40,254 nucleotides of DNA from an uncultured Lachnospiraceae bacterium (GCA_947564305.1 CANOBT010000036.1:1-40254), one strand, 5' to 3'. Shown: positions 1 to 8,223, counted from the stretch's first letter. Made by a program: numbers and translations. The notes: generated by a model from the letters alone, not told the origin.

Positions 1-12
1 TTGTAACAAAAA

Positions 13-53
13 GAATCCCGTATTTATGTGGGTTCTGGCGTTTCGCAAACGCC
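13..53 (+). promoter_or_regulatory. Tandem hairpins in the leader of the Cys-rich peptide genes
   Basis: Two inverted repeats lie just upstream of the first small peptide gene. Bases 13-19 pair with 30-35 (one bulged T), and GGCGTTT at 37-43 pairs perfectly with AAACGCC at 47-53 around a 3-base loop. No T-run follows, so they look more like leader or processing structures than a terminator. They could also be the end of a transcription unit that begins left of the window. Confidence 0.4.
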
Positions 54-87
54 TACCTAAATAAAGAGTGAAAGGAGGAAATGCAAT

Positions 88-252
88 ATGAAAATCAAGA
101 AAATTGATACATCTATACCATTAAAGGTAGTCGCTCAGGCTTGCACAAATATGTGCGAAGAAACAGTTTGGGCCGGTAAAACCTCTAAAGAGGGAAATGC
201 AGGTGGATGCTGGACAGCAACTGGTTATACGGCTCGCGGCGCATTATTCTAA
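88..252 (+). CDS. Cys-rich RiPP-like precursor peptide 1 (54 aa)
   Basis: A 54-residue ORF with an AAAGGAGG ribosome site at 71-78 before ATG 88. It starts MKIKKI and has a short charged N-terminus, then QAC, three residues, C, a Trp-Gly pair (WAG), and a GGCW segment near residue 39, giving three Cys. The same pattern (MKIKKI, QAC-x3-C, W-x-G-K/R-T, GN-x2-GC) recurs in the next gene, so the two are paralogues. A tandem pair of Cys-rich peptides followed by a cytosolic S8 protease and an ABC exporter is typical of ribosomally made, exported peptides. No modifying enzyme is inside the window; it may lie upstream. The function (bacteriocin or signal) is inferred. Confidence 0.75.
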   Translation: MKIKKIDTSIPLKVVAQACTNMCEETVWAGKTSKEGNAGGCWTATGYTARGALF

Positions 253-296
253 AATAGCATTTTTTCTGAAAAAATAATATAAAGGAGGGATTCGGC

Positions 297-467
297 ATGA
301 AGATTAAAAAGATCGCAAGTACAGATGTCAACTTAAATGTTCGCGGTCAGGCTTGCGGAGATGACTGTACTGAAACCAAAATCTGGGTTGGCAGAACTGA
401 TGGCAACACTTCTGGCTGCGTAATTTACAATACTGTATACACGCCTAAAACTAACACCCACTTATAA
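297..467 (+). CDS. Cys-rich RiPP-like precursor peptide 2 (56 aa)
   Basis: Paralogue of the preceding gene: ATG 297 behind AAAGGAGGG at 281-289. It shares MKIKKI at the N-terminus, the QAC-x3-C core motif, the Trp-x-Gly-Arg-Thr stretch and a final SGC near residue 43, again with three Cys. The C-terminal tail after the last Cys is rich in Asn, Thr and Tyr and differs from peptide 1. The conserved start and divergent tail are what is expected of a leader and core pair. A strong hairpin follows at 513-540, which would favour high peptide expression over the protease and transporter genes. Confidence 0.75.
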   Translation: MKIKKIASTDVNLNVRGQACGDDCTETKIWVGRTDGNTSGCVIYNTVYTPKTNTHL

Positions 468-512
468 GGGTAACTGCTCACCATAATTGACCATAGGGCA
501 TATGACATATAT

Positions 513-545
513 GGGAAAGGTACTTATAGCTGCCTTTCCCTTCTT
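513..545 (+). terminator. Partial terminator between precursor genes and protease gene
   Basis: GGGAAAGG at 513-520 pairs perfectly with CCTTTCCC at 533-540 around a 12-base loop and is followed by TTCTT. It sits between the second peptide and the protease, with no obvious new promoter after it. It therefore most likely acts as an attenuator that lowers expression of the downstream enzyme and exporter. Confidence 0.6.
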
Positions 546-559
546 AAATGGAGATTTAT

Positions 560-1549
560 ATGAATAATGATGTTATTGTATTAATAGATACGGGTTTAGA
601 TAAAGAGATATACAGGAATCGCATTGTTGGCGGCATTCATTTCTATATAGAAGACGAAATGATATGTTGCGATAAAAATTATAATGATGATAATGGCCAT
701 GGAACTGCGTGCGCAGATGTTATTACTAGAGTATATAAGAATGCTCGTTTTTTTGTTATAAAGATTTTAAATTCAGAAGCGGAAACAAATTATCCGCTCC
801 TAGAGATGGCTATGGAATACTGCATCTCCCTAGAATATAGACTTATTAATCTAAGCTTGGCAATGTTACAAGAGGATAGTGAAAAAAAACTTAGAGAAAT
901 ATGTCAATGTTTATTGAATAGAGGAAAAGTAATTGTTGCATCTGTCTACAATGGGGAAAAAAAGTCATTTCCCGCACTTTTTAGTACTGTAATAGGTGTT
1001 AGAGGGAATCGATTTGAGTTACATCGTGAATATTGGTTTGATAATAATAAAGAAATACAATGTATTGGAGATTTGACACCAATATTTACAAGGTGGGATA
1101 GGGAAAAATTTTATCTATTTGGGGGGAATAGCAAAGCATGCGCATACATTGCAGGGTACATTATAAAAACCTGCGCTGATGAAAATATAGAGATTAATTT
1201 TAATAATGCTTGCTGTATATTAAAAAAGTATGCTGTTCGGACAGAGTGGAAAGAAATTGAGATCAATTGCAGTAAAGAGCCCCATATATATGAGAATTGT
1301 TTGTTTAAAGACGAAATAAATAAAAAGGTTAAAGAGCTTTTATATAGAATAACCGGAAATAAGGAAGTACTTAATATTGGAATATACACAAGTTTATTTG
1401 ATGAGAATGTATTAAATAGGGATACTTGTAAGAAATTGATAAAACTAATAGAAGAAACATTTAATATAGTTATATCCGAAAATCTTATTGATTATGACAG
1501 TATAGGTACGCTTAGCGGAATGACAAATATGATTGAACGTCTTATTTAA
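560..1549 (+). CDS. Subtilisin-like (S8) peptide-maturation protease
   Basis: A 329-residue protein with the S8 catalytic triad in order: Asp10 in LIDTG, His47 in NGHGT, Ser191 in GGNSKACA, plus a likely oxyanion-hole Asn131 in SVYNGEKKSFPAL. ATG 560 is preferred over ATG 548 because GGAG at 550-553 precedes only the former. There is no signal peptide and no pro-domain, so it should work in the cytosol. The residue before the catalytic Ser is Asn instead of the usual Thr (GNS for GTS). About 130 residues after the Ser form an unrecognised C-terminal region. Between precursors and an ABC exporter it most likely removes leader peptides; substrate assignment is inferred. Confidence 0.75.
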   Translation: MNNDVIVLIDTGLDKEIYRNRIVGGIHFYIEDEMICCDKNYNDDNGHGTACADVITRVYKNARFFVIKILNSEAETNYPLLEMAMEYCISLEYRLINLSLAMLQEDSEKKLREICQCLLNRGKVIVASVYNGEKKSFPALFSTVIGVRGNRFELHREYWFDNNKEIQCIGDLTPIFTRWDREKFYLFGGNSKACAYIAGYIIKTCADENIEINFNNACCILKKYAVRTEWKEIEINCSKEPHIYENCLFKDEINKKVKELLYRITGNKEVLNIGIYTSLFDENVLNRDTCKKLIKLIEETFNIVISENLIDYDSIGTLSGMTNMIERLI

Positions 1550-1588
1550 TATAACGCTATAAATCCGAAAGTGGGCAGGAGGATTAAA

Positions 1589-3298
1589 ATGAAAAAAATC
1601 AAATTGCTGATGGAAATATTTAATTTTGTTAAAATAAAAAAACGAATATACATCATTGGACTTTTGCTAATGTTTATTAGTAGTGTTTCCAAGATAATGC
1701 TTCCTTTTTTTATATTGAAGATTTTGGATAATGCTATTTCATATAATAACATGAAACTATTGATTCGCTATACAATTGGGATGATTATTTGTACTCTTTT
1801 AGGTTCACTTTGTGACTATGTGTACCAAATAATGCTTAATCATTATAATCGAGAGTTGGTGGTTAGCTTGAGAAACGATTGCTTTGATCATTTGGAAAGG
1901 ATGTCGGGTGACTTCTTGACGAGTTATTCTAGCGGAGATGTTTTTACTTGTTTATATAGAGATGTTGAGGAAATTCCAAATATACTTACAACTTCCTTAT
2001 TAAATTTTATATCGAATATTATATTAATAATTGGATATGCATATTATTTAGTTACTTTACAGTTTGACTTATTGCTAATCCTAATAGCTTTTCAAATAAT
2101 GATTTTTGCTATTCAGAAGAAATATAATTCTATAATTGAGAAATCATCAGAACATACGAGAAATGCTATATCATCATTAAATAGTTCAGCACAAGAAATG
2201 ATAAGTAATTTATTCGCATTTAACGAAGGAGGATTAAAATCTTATTTTAGAAAAAAGCATAATAATTTAGAAAATAATTTTGCAAAATCGTTTATAGAAA
2301 ATATGACAAATATGATAAAGAATAACCTAATATTATCAGGGGTGAATTTAATATCTATGGCATCTATTTTATGTTATGGAGGAATGAAAGTGATTGCCGG
2401 AAGTTTATCCTATGGCGGCTTAGTTACATTCAACATTTATTCTCAAAGATTTATGGGGCCCATTATGAATCTTGTTCGTTTTAACAATGATTTAGTAGCA
2501 TGCATGGTTTCATGGGAGAGATTACAAAAACTTTTAAATATAGAAAGTACAGTTGTTTCTGGAAATGAAAAGATAGATTTGACTGGTGATATAATATTCG
2601 AAAATACAAGATTTAAATATGAAGAAAGTAAAGATTGGATATTAAATGATATGTCTCTAACAATATTTAAAGGGAAAATTCATGCTATTGTTGGAAAGAG
2701 TGGATGTGGTAAAACTACTCTTATTCATTTGCTTTATAGACTGTGGGATGTTGAACAAGGGAAAATCAGCATAAATGGAAAAGATATAAAAAGAATCGAA
2801 ATAGAATATTTAAGAAAACAGATAAGCATAGTTAGTCAAAACATTTTTTTGTTGGATGATAGTATATATAATAATATTGTTTTAGGACAAGCAATTACTC
2901 AAGAAGAGCTAGAAGTTGTATTAAAAGAAGCTGAATTAGATGTATTTATTGAAAATTTACCAAACAAACTTAATACAATGGTTGGTGAAAACGGTATAAA
3001 GCTTTCTGGTGGAGAAAAACAAAGAATTTCTATAGCAAGAGCTTTAATACGAAAGAGTCCATTACTTGTATTTGATGAAGCGACCTCAATGTTAGACAAT
3101 GACACAGAGGACAAAATTATTTCAATATTATTAAAGTCGTTTCGGGATAGAACAATAATTCTTATAGCTCATAGGCTATCGACTGTAAAAAATGCTGATA
3201 TTATTTATGTTATAGACAACGGACATGTGGGAGAGAGTGGAACACATGAAGAACTATTACATATAGGTGGATTATATGCAGAACTTTACAATATTTGA
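1589..3298 (+). CDS. ABC exporter, fused membrane and ATPase domains
   Basis: A 569-residue half-transporter. The N-terminal ~320 residues hold about six membrane helices of the ABC exporter type. The C-terminal ATPase has Walker A GKSGCGKTT (from residue 369), Q-loop IVSQN, signature LSGGEKQR (472-479), Walker B LLVFDEATS (Asp496, Glu497) and an H-loop in AHRLST. No N-terminal C39 peptidase domain is present, fitting with a separate S8 protease upstream. ATG 1589 is chosen because AGGAGG (1578-1583) precedes it; the upstream GTG at 1571 has no site. It probably works as a homodimer exporting the processed Cys-rich peptides. Confidence 0.85.
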   Translation: MKKIKLLMEIFNFVKIKKRIYIIGLLLMFISSVSKIMLPFFILKILDNAISYNNMKLLIRYTIGMIICTLLGSLCDYVYQIMLNHYNRELVVSLRNDCFDHLERMSGDFLTSYSSGDVFTCLYRDVEEIPNILTTSLLNFISNIILIIGYAYYLVTLQFDLLLILIAFQIMIFAIQKKYNSIIEKSSEHTRNAISSLNSSAQEMISNLFAFNEGGLKSYFRKKHNNLENNFAKSFIENMTNMIKNNLILSGVNLISMASILCYGGMKVIAGSLSYGGLVTFNIYSQRFMGPIMNLVRFNNDLVACMVSWERLQKLLNIESTVVSGNEKIDLTGDIIFENTRFKYEESKDWILNDMSLTIFKGKIHAIVGKSGCGKTTLIHLLYRLWDVEQGKISINGKDIKRIEIEYLRKQISIVSQNIFLLDDSIYNNIVLGQAITQEELEVVLKEAELDVFIENLPNKLNTMVGENGIKLSGGEKQRISIARALIRKSPLLVFDEATSMLDNDTEDKIISILLKSFRDRTIILIAHRLSTVKNADIIYVIDNGHVGESGTHEELLHIGGLYAELYNI

Positions 3299-3911
3299 TT
3301 TTATGTTAGTAACTTGCTTCTCTTCCGAGAATAGTCATCCTTCTTTAAACTTGATATTCATATAGAATAGCTTTTTGACAGACATAGCATGCCAGTATCT
3401 TCATTATTTCCACATTTTGTATATTGCGATTTCCGGCGGACACTTTTGCGGAGCAAACGGCCATCTTACATTACCAAACGGTCACCAAAAAAATGCTCGT
3501 TGGTGTAACAGACCTAAGCTTAGGTTTGCTTGATTACAATTCATTTTAAAGGGATTTTGGAGTCAATGAGATGCGTTAGCATCGGCATAGCCTTTACCAT
3601 TGACACCGGAATTTCCTTAAAATACTGGCCGTTCAAAAACACATCTACGGACGCTGGGCTTCGCATAATGCATATTTACAAAACTCATTATAAAATATGT
3701 GAACGGAACCATGAGACAGAGCCAATTTATATACGCTCTGTTTTCTTTTTTAGCCACTTCCACTGCAAATTTGTTTATTAGACTTATATTCTTTTTTATC
3801 CAGTCTATATCTTGCTTTATAGCCTGAGATTACTCATTAATGCGTATATAAAATACATTATATAGTTGTAATTAATTGATTGATTTTTATGTAAAATAGA
3901 AGTCAGAAAGG
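3299..3911. other. Gene-poor stretch, probable mobile-element scar
   Basis: No gene can be supported in these ~610 bases. They contain a 14-base perfect palindrome at 3512-3525, short GC-richer blocks unlike the AT-rich flanks, and a minus-strand ORF of 41 codons (3541-3666) without a good ribosome site that may be the end of a decayed gene. The break in composition between the RiPP locus and the agr-like locus suggests a recombination or insertion-sequence remnant; no transposase could be identified. Confidence 0.4.
3716..3751 (+). terminator. Rho-independent terminator
   Basis: ACAGAGC at 3716-3722 pairs perfectly with GCTCTGT at 3735-3741 and is followed by a run of T broken by one C. It would stop transcripts coming from the left before the regulator gene at 3924. 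Confidence 0.7.
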
Positions 3912-3923
3912 ATGATACACACT

Positions 3924-4340
3924 ATGGAAACCAAAAACCGTATTCGAGAACTCAGGAAGAGCATGAATCTGTCCCAGGAGACCCTCGCCGCCATCCTCGG
4001 CACCTCCCAGCAGGCGGTAAGCCGCATGGAGAACGGAGCCTATGACATACCCACAGACCTGCTGGTAAAGATGGCGGATTCATTCAACGTTACCACCGAC
4101 TACATACTCGGACGCACCGACATCAAGCGTGACTTAAGCGGCCAGGTGCGTATGAATCATGAAATGGACAGGTATTACGATATTGTATTGCGCTACCAGC
4201 GCCTGACGGACATTAATAAAAAGACCTTAATGACAATGCTGGAACGGCTGGAGCAGGCGCAGGGCGAACAGGAGAAACTTGTAACAGGGAATTTACACCG
4301 GAAGGAAAATGATGTGGATGATGAAGATAGCGGTATGTGA
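3924..4340 (+). CDS. XRE-family helix-turn-helix regulator
   Basis: A 138-residue protein whose first ~65 residues are a classical HTH_3 domain: RIRELRKSMNLSQETLA, then LGTSQQAVSRMENG, then a third helix region ending YILGRTD. The C-terminal half is helical, Glu/Gln-rich and probably dimerises. ATG 3924 is used because AAGGA (3908-3912) overlaps the upstream ATG 3912. The gene overlaps the following LytTR regulator by about 30 bases, so the two are co-translated and the XRE protein probably regulates, or is part of, the signalling module. Confidence 0.8.
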   Translation: METKNRIRELRKSMNLSQETLAAILGTSQQAVSRMENGAYDIPTDLLVKMADSFNVTTDYILGRTDIKRDLSGQVRMNHEMDRYYDIVLRYQRLTDINKKTLMTMLERLEQAQGEQEKLVTGNLHRKENDVDDEDSGM

Positions 4341-5061
4341 CGATGATATGCGTTTTGCGGCGGAACTGGAGGAAATGGTGCGCCGCGAAGCGGCGGATGC
4401 GGGGATCAGTGTAGAGACGGAAGCTTATTCTGATGGCGACACTCTGGTTGCAGACATTGAAAAAAGTTACCGTTATGATTTGATTTTTCTTGACATAGAG
4501 ATGGAGAGGGTAAACGGAATAAATGCTGCGCGGCAGATACGTCGCATTGATCGAGCCGCTCTCCTCATTTACGTGTCCGGCTATGAACAGTATTTAAAGG
4601 AGCTGTTTGAGGTGGAGCCGTTTCGGTTTCTTTCAAAGCCCGTGGATGTGATAAAGTTCCGAAAATACTTCCGTGATGCCTGTGCCCGCATAGGAAATAC
4701 GGAAGCCTATTATCACTTTTCTTTCAATAAGGAGATTCGGAAAGTTGCGGTCAGGGACATCGTATATTTCGAGAGTCGCAACCGAGTAGTACATATATTC
4801 ATGGCAGATGGCTCCGAGGAGCGTTTTTACGGCAGGCTAAACGCTGTTGAGAAAGAGCTTTCAGAGGGGTGTCAGGAGTTTCTGCGGATACACCAGTCGT
4901 TTCTCGTGAATTATGGTTATATAGAGAAGATGAACTTTTCTTTGGTGACGGTGCTCTTCGGGAACGGGAACCGGATTGACCTGAAGATCAGCGAAGACAG
5001 AGAGAAGGAGGTGCGATCACGGCTTTGCAAGATGGCAGGAGGGAAGGCGGTGGACGGATGA
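4312..5061 (+). CDS. LytTR response regulator (AgrA-like), left agr locus
   Basis: Receiver domain (IAVCDDD acidic pocket, phospho-acceptor Asp in IFLDIEM, switch Lys in FLSKPVD) followed by a C-terminal LytTR DNA-binding domain (VRDIVYFESRNRVVHIF, then RIHQSFLVNYGYI). This is the domain order of AgrA/VirR regulators. The start is uncertain: ATGs at 4309, 4312, 4318 and 4321 are all in frame, and GGAAGG at 4300-4305 best fits 4312. The stop overlaps the start of the kinase gene (ATGA). It should be phosphorylated by the following kinase; its DNA target is unknown. Confidence 0.85.
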   Translation: MWMMKIAVCDDDMRFAAELEEMVRREAADAGISVETEAYSDGDTLVADIEKSYRYDLIFLDIEMERVNGINAARQIRRIDRAALLIYVSGYEQYLKELFEVEPFRFLSKPVDVIKFRKYFRDACARIGNTEAYYHFSFNKEIRKVAVRDIVYFESRNRVVHIFMADGSEERFYGRLNAVEKELSEGCQEFLRIHQSFLVNYGYIEKMNFSLVTVLFGNGNRIDLKISEDREKEVRSRLCKMAGGKAVDG

Positions 5062-6362
5062 ATCCTATATTTACCTATGTCGGCAGCCTGCTGACATCAT
5101 GCTTTTACATACTCATTATGCATAAATTAATGAAGGCATTCTTCTCCTGCCCATCGGGAAACCCGCTGCGTTTTGTGGTATGGACCGTTTATTACATCCT
5201 GCAGGTGGTTCCCATCATAGGCGTGGTCATATCTCCGCCGGTAATGTTTTCCCTAAATATGTCACTTGTACTCATAATCAGTTCTATATCATACGATGCA
5301 GGCATAAAAAGGCACTGCATCTTTTCAGTGCTGGTGTGTGCCGTGTGGATGCTCATGGAGATTTCCGTTGATATCATTCTAAGACTGGCCGGAATGGAGG
5401 GGTGGGAATTGCAGACGGCGGGAACCGTCATCTCATTGATGCTCATGTATCTGCTTGCCATAACCGCGGGGCATTACGTGAGGCGGACAGAACAGCGTGA
5501 CATTCCGTTCCGGTATGCCGTTGCGGTTCTCACTGTTCCCGCTGGAAGCGCCTACCTGATGCACAACATTTTCCTGATAACAGCGCAGCATGAGGAATAC
5601 ACGTCGTTCGCCATCATCTCGGGTATCCTGCTTCTCCTGCTGATCTACATGATATTTGAGGTCTATGACCGCATGGTGGATGATGCAGAGGCTCAGGAGA
5701 AGAATCTGCTTTATGAACAGGAGCTTGACCTTTTAAACAGACATGCGCAGGAACGTGAGGCGTACGACATGGAGATGAGGCGGCTACGGCACGATATGAA
5801 GCACCATATGTCGAGTCTGTTGGGGATGCTGCAGGGGGATGATACGAAACAGGCAGAGGAATACGTGCGCGGAATGCTTCAGGGAGCCTCAGAATGCCGG
5901 GCAGAGGATGTTTCCCGGACCGGAAACGCCATCGTGGACAGCCTTGTAAATCATAAATGTGGCATCGCCAGAGCAGAGGGTATCGTCTTTGATGCCAACG
6001 TGTTTCTGCCTGCTGAGCTACCTTTCCTGGGCGGACATCTTACCATAGTGTTCGGGAACTTACTGGATAATGCGCTGGAAGCATGTCGGGAAGTTGGGGA
6101 GGGAAAGCGATATGTCACGCTGGACGTCTCGTATGAGAAGGAAGTCCTTATGATTGCCGTTACAAACCCCTACCGCGGGGAACGGAGGAAAAACCGCATG
6201 GGGAAATACGTTACAACAAAGAAAGACTGCAGGAGCCACGGACTGGGACTCTCTTCTGTGGAGCAGGCGGCGGAAGCCTACTGCGGGCAGGTAGTTGCAG
6301 ATGGGCAGGACGGCGTGTTCAGGGTATCGGTGGTGATGTACGGCAGCGAGGGGCAAAAATGA
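5058..6362 (+). CDS. HPK10-type sensor histidine kinase (AgrC-like), left agr locus
   Basis: A 434-residue protein. Six or seven membrane helices fill the first ~200 residues, followed by a coiled linker, the phospho-acceptor His in RRLRHDMKHHMSS, the N-box FGNLLDNALEAC, and the glycine-rich SHGLGLSSV of the GHKL ATPase. This is the peptide-sensing AgrC architecture. ATG 5058 overlaps the regulator stop; the longer ORF start at 5025 lies inside the regulator gene and lacks its own site. Its ligand is likely the cyclic form of the AgrD-like peptide encoded at 6480. Confidence 0.85.
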   Translation: MNPIFTYVGSLLTSCFYILIMHKLMKAFFSCPSGNPLRFVVWTVYYILQVVPIIGVVISPPVMFSLNMSLVLIISSISYDAGIKRHCIFSVLVCAVWMLMEISVDIILRLAGMEGWELQTAGTVISLMLMYLLAITAGHYVRRTEQRDIPFRYAVAVLTVPAGSAYLMHNIFLITAQHEEYTSFAIISGILLLLLIYMIFEVYDRMVDDAEAQEKNLLYEQELDLLNRHAQEREAYDMEMRRLRHDMKHHMSSLLGMLQGDDTKQAEEYVRGMLQGASECRAEDVSRTGNAIVDSLVNHKCGIARAEGIVFDANVFLPAELPFLGGHLTIVFGNLLDNALEACREVGEGKRYVTLDVSYEKEVLMIAVTNPYRGERRKNRMGKYVTTKKDCRSHGLGLSSVEQAAEAYCGQVVADGQDGVFRVSVVMYGSEGQK

Positions 6363-6419
6363 CGTGGATACTCGTATTTATTACGAGCAACAAAAAGAAA
6401 ATGCCAAAAGATATATACT

Positions 6420-6451
6420 GAAATATAGTAAAAGTAATTTTACTATATTTC
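6420..6451 (+). repeat. Perfect 14-bp inverted repeat before the AgrD-like gene
   Basis: GAAATATAGTAAAA at 6420-6433 is matched exactly by its reverse complement at 6438-6451 around GTAA. There is no following T-run on the plus strand, so an operator or a transcript-processing structure is as likely as a terminator. A smaller hairpin (6371-6376 with 6382-6387) precedes it. Confidence 0.6.
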
Positions 6452-6479
6452 GATATATTGATAAGGAGGTATTTCGCAT

Positions 6480-6623
6480 ATGAAACCGACAGGCAGAAAC
6501 ATATTGGCAAAACTGATGAAAAATGTAGCAGGAAAATCAGCACAGGCAGCCGCAGAAAGCAGATGTATGTATATTTACCACCAGCCCAAGCAGCCGGCAG
6601 GACTGAAGAGGATCAAAAAGTAA
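6480..6623 (+). CDS. agrD: AgrD-like cyclic autoinducer precursor (left locus, 47 aa)
   Basis: A 47-residue ORF behind AAGGAGGT (6463-6470). It has the three-part AgrD layout: an amphipathic, Lys-rich N-terminal helix (NILAKLMKNVAGK), a Cys at 29 followed by MYIY that could form a five-residue thiolactone ring, and a charged tail with the HQPKQP motif equivalent to the YQPxxP seen in related autoinducer peptides. It directly follows the AgrC-like kinase. No agrB lies beside it; the only AgrB in the window is at 35632. Too short for many gene callers. The family call is from layout and motif, not a database search. Confidence 0.75.
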   Translation: MKPTGRNILAKLMKNVAGKSAQAAAESRCMYIYHQPKQPAGLKRIKK

Positions 6624-6791
6624 ATCAGATGATCCCATAGAAATATTACTGGATAGCTCTCTTTTGAATCAATTTGAAATGATGCAAAAGGGGGCTTTTG
6701 TAATGTAAAGAAAATCAGCGTGAAATCCTAATAAAAAGCGCGAAATATGTTATAAAATGATTATATATTGATAATAAGGAGCAGTATTGTA

Positions 6792-7241
6792 ATGGAGAAG
6801 ATGAAGAAGATAAAAAATATGTGTGAACTTGAGAAATATGTGGGGGAAATGGCGCATAAAAAACTGATGTTTTGCAAGGGCTTTTATTTAAGTACAGGGG
6901 TTCCCTTTTATGACGATTACTTTGGATGTAAGCCATGTGCTGAATGCAAAGAATGCAAACGGTATTTGTACAGAAGACAATATATGAATCTGTTTTATGC
7001 TGTTGCAATTGTTTTTGGCATTTTAATGATGCTCATATTAGGAACTCCGCAGGGTGCTATTCGCTGGAATCTTTTTTTTCATGAGGGAGTACAGGAGGCT
7101 CTTTATAGTAATGTTGAAAGAATAGAACAGGAAGATAATTCGAGGGATTTGCACTATTCTGTTGTCGTTAATGGAGAACAGCAGGAGTGGGAAGTGATCT
7201 GTTTGCAGACCACCTGTATCGCAAGGCGGCTAAGTGAGTAG
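6792..7241 (+). CDS. Small membrane protein with a Cys cluster, unknown function
   Basis: A 149-residue protein starting at ATG 6792 (AAGGAG 6776-6781). Residues ~50-60 hold four Cys spaced two apart (CKPCAECKEC), which could bind zinc or an Fe-S cluster. A basic stretch, one clear membrane helix (NLFYAVAIVFGILMMLILG) and an extracytoplasmic C-terminal ~70 residues follow. The promoter-like ATATATTGATAA before it is repeated before the AgrD-like gene. I do not recognise the family. Confidence 0.55.
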   Translation: MEKMKKIKNMCELEKYVGEMAHKKLMFCKGFYLSTGVPFYDDYFGCKPCAECKECKRYLYRRQYMNLFYAVAIVFGILMMLILGTPQGAIRWNLFFHEGVQEALYSNVERIEQEDNSRDLHYSVVVNGEQQEWEVICLQTTCIARRLSE

Positions 7242-7308
7242 AAGGGACTTTAGAGTTTCCGCCGGGCGGAAAATTTACAAAATAAAGTTAACTAGGAGGA
7301 TATATTTT

Positions 7309-7530
7309 ATGGATTGTAGAAGTGAAGACAGAAGAAAGCAAATTGTTGAGGAGTATAATGTAGTGCCAAAAGCGCACATTAAGTTATTGGCGGGACAAGA
7401 AAAAATTAGCGATGCCGGAGGAAAAATTGAAAGAGAATATTATATTTTTGAGGCAACATCCAAAGAAAGCGGAAATCGGGAGATTATTCTGTGTGGTATG
7501 GGGCTGCCAGGGATTTTCTTAAGCTGTTGA
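7309..7530 (+). CDS. Hypothetical protein, probable 5' part of a frameshifted gene
   Basis: 73 residues from ATG 7309 behind AGGAGG (7294-7299). The C-terminus (ILCGMGLPGIFLSC) overlaps a second ORF in another frame whose sequence (GAARDFLKLLNHKGLPVFNPL) reads like the natural continuation of ILCG-x-G. I therefore suspect one original gene of ~228 codons split by a single-base frameshift near 7500, but translational coupling of two genes cannot be excluded. No family recognised. Confidence 0.45.
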   Translation: MDCRSEDRRKQIVEEYNVVPKAHIKLLAGQEKISDAGGKIEREYYIFEATSKESGNREIILCGMGLPGIFLSC

Positions 7531-7994
7531 ATCATAAGGGGTTGCCCGTATTCAACCCTTTACATGGAGAAGGCGGTTGCGTCGATGGTGGTCCGCAAGG
7601 AGGGGAAGAAGCAGACGGTCATGATAATGGCGATCCGCAAAGAGGGGATGGAGGTAGAGGAGGAAGGAATCCTGAATGGAATCCAATAGCCCGGCAGTTA
7701 TATTATGCTTGTATGTGGGTAATTATCATCATTGATGCAAATGGTGGTACACCAATTTTTGAAATACAGGAAAGAGTATACAACTTTAGGGATAGAGAGC
7801 CTTTCGAAAGTCAAATAAAAGGCGTAAATACGATAATTATGAGAAATTTGCAGGGAAGAACTTTGACAGAAGCAATAGATGAATTACGAGCAGATAATAG
7901 AATAAGGGATGGGCTTTGTCAGTTTAATATGCTGGAAGACATTATTAATAATGCAAGAGATAAAGCAGGGAATCCTATACAGTCATACTTTTAA
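7491..7994 (+). CDS. Hypothetical protein, probable 3' part of a frameshifted gene
   Basis: 167 residues in a different frame from the preceding ORF, overlapping it by 40 bases, with only a GTG start and no convincing ribosome site. It contains a Gly/Asp-rich low-complexity segment (GGPQGGEEADGHDNG and on) followed by a more ordinary C-terminal region. The missing start signal supports a frameshift with the upstream ORF. Function unknown. Confidence 0.45.
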   Translation: MWYGAARDFLKLLNHKGLPVFNPLHGEGGCVDGGPQGGEEADGHDNGDPQRGDGGRGGRNPEWNPIARQLYYACMWVIIIIDANGGTPIFEIQERVYNFRDREPFESQIKGVNTIIMRNLQGRTLTEAIDELRADNRIRDGLCQFNMLEDIINNARDKAGNPIQSYF

Positions 7995-8190
7995 GAAGTT
8001 ATTTGTGGAAGGAAAAGCAGTTGTAATCATACATAATAGCTTTATAAAGGTATGCTGGCAAAGAAGCTTTTCGTGGCAGTATGCATTTAATAGCAGTTAC
8101 GCGACTAACCATGTCATATAAAGAATAAGACATTTCTTGGACTTTATCCTAATGGGATTTGTTAAATGATTTATATTAATCTAAGCTTTA

Positions 8191-8223
8191 TAGGCTGTTG
8201 CACATTTTTGTGTAGCAGCTTTT
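8191..8223 (+). terminator. Rho-independent terminator
   Basis: Bases 8194-8204 pair with 8209-8219 (11 bp with two G-U pairs) around a 4-base loop, followed by TTTT. It closes the 6480-7994 gene group. The rest of 7995-8287 holds nothing recognisable. Confidence 0.65.

Noticed and set aside
3512..3525. 14-base palindrome ACCTAAGCTTAGGT
   Set aside because: It lies in a gene-poor scar with no neighbouring start codon to regulate, so I kept it only as part of the scar description.
3530..3781. 83-codon plus-strand ORF
   Set aside because: No ribosome site, runs through a terminator hairpin, and reads like non-coding sequence.
7909..8121. 70-codon plus-strand ORF
   Set aside because: Starts inside the 7491 ORF without a ribosome site and extends into AT-rich intergenic DNA.
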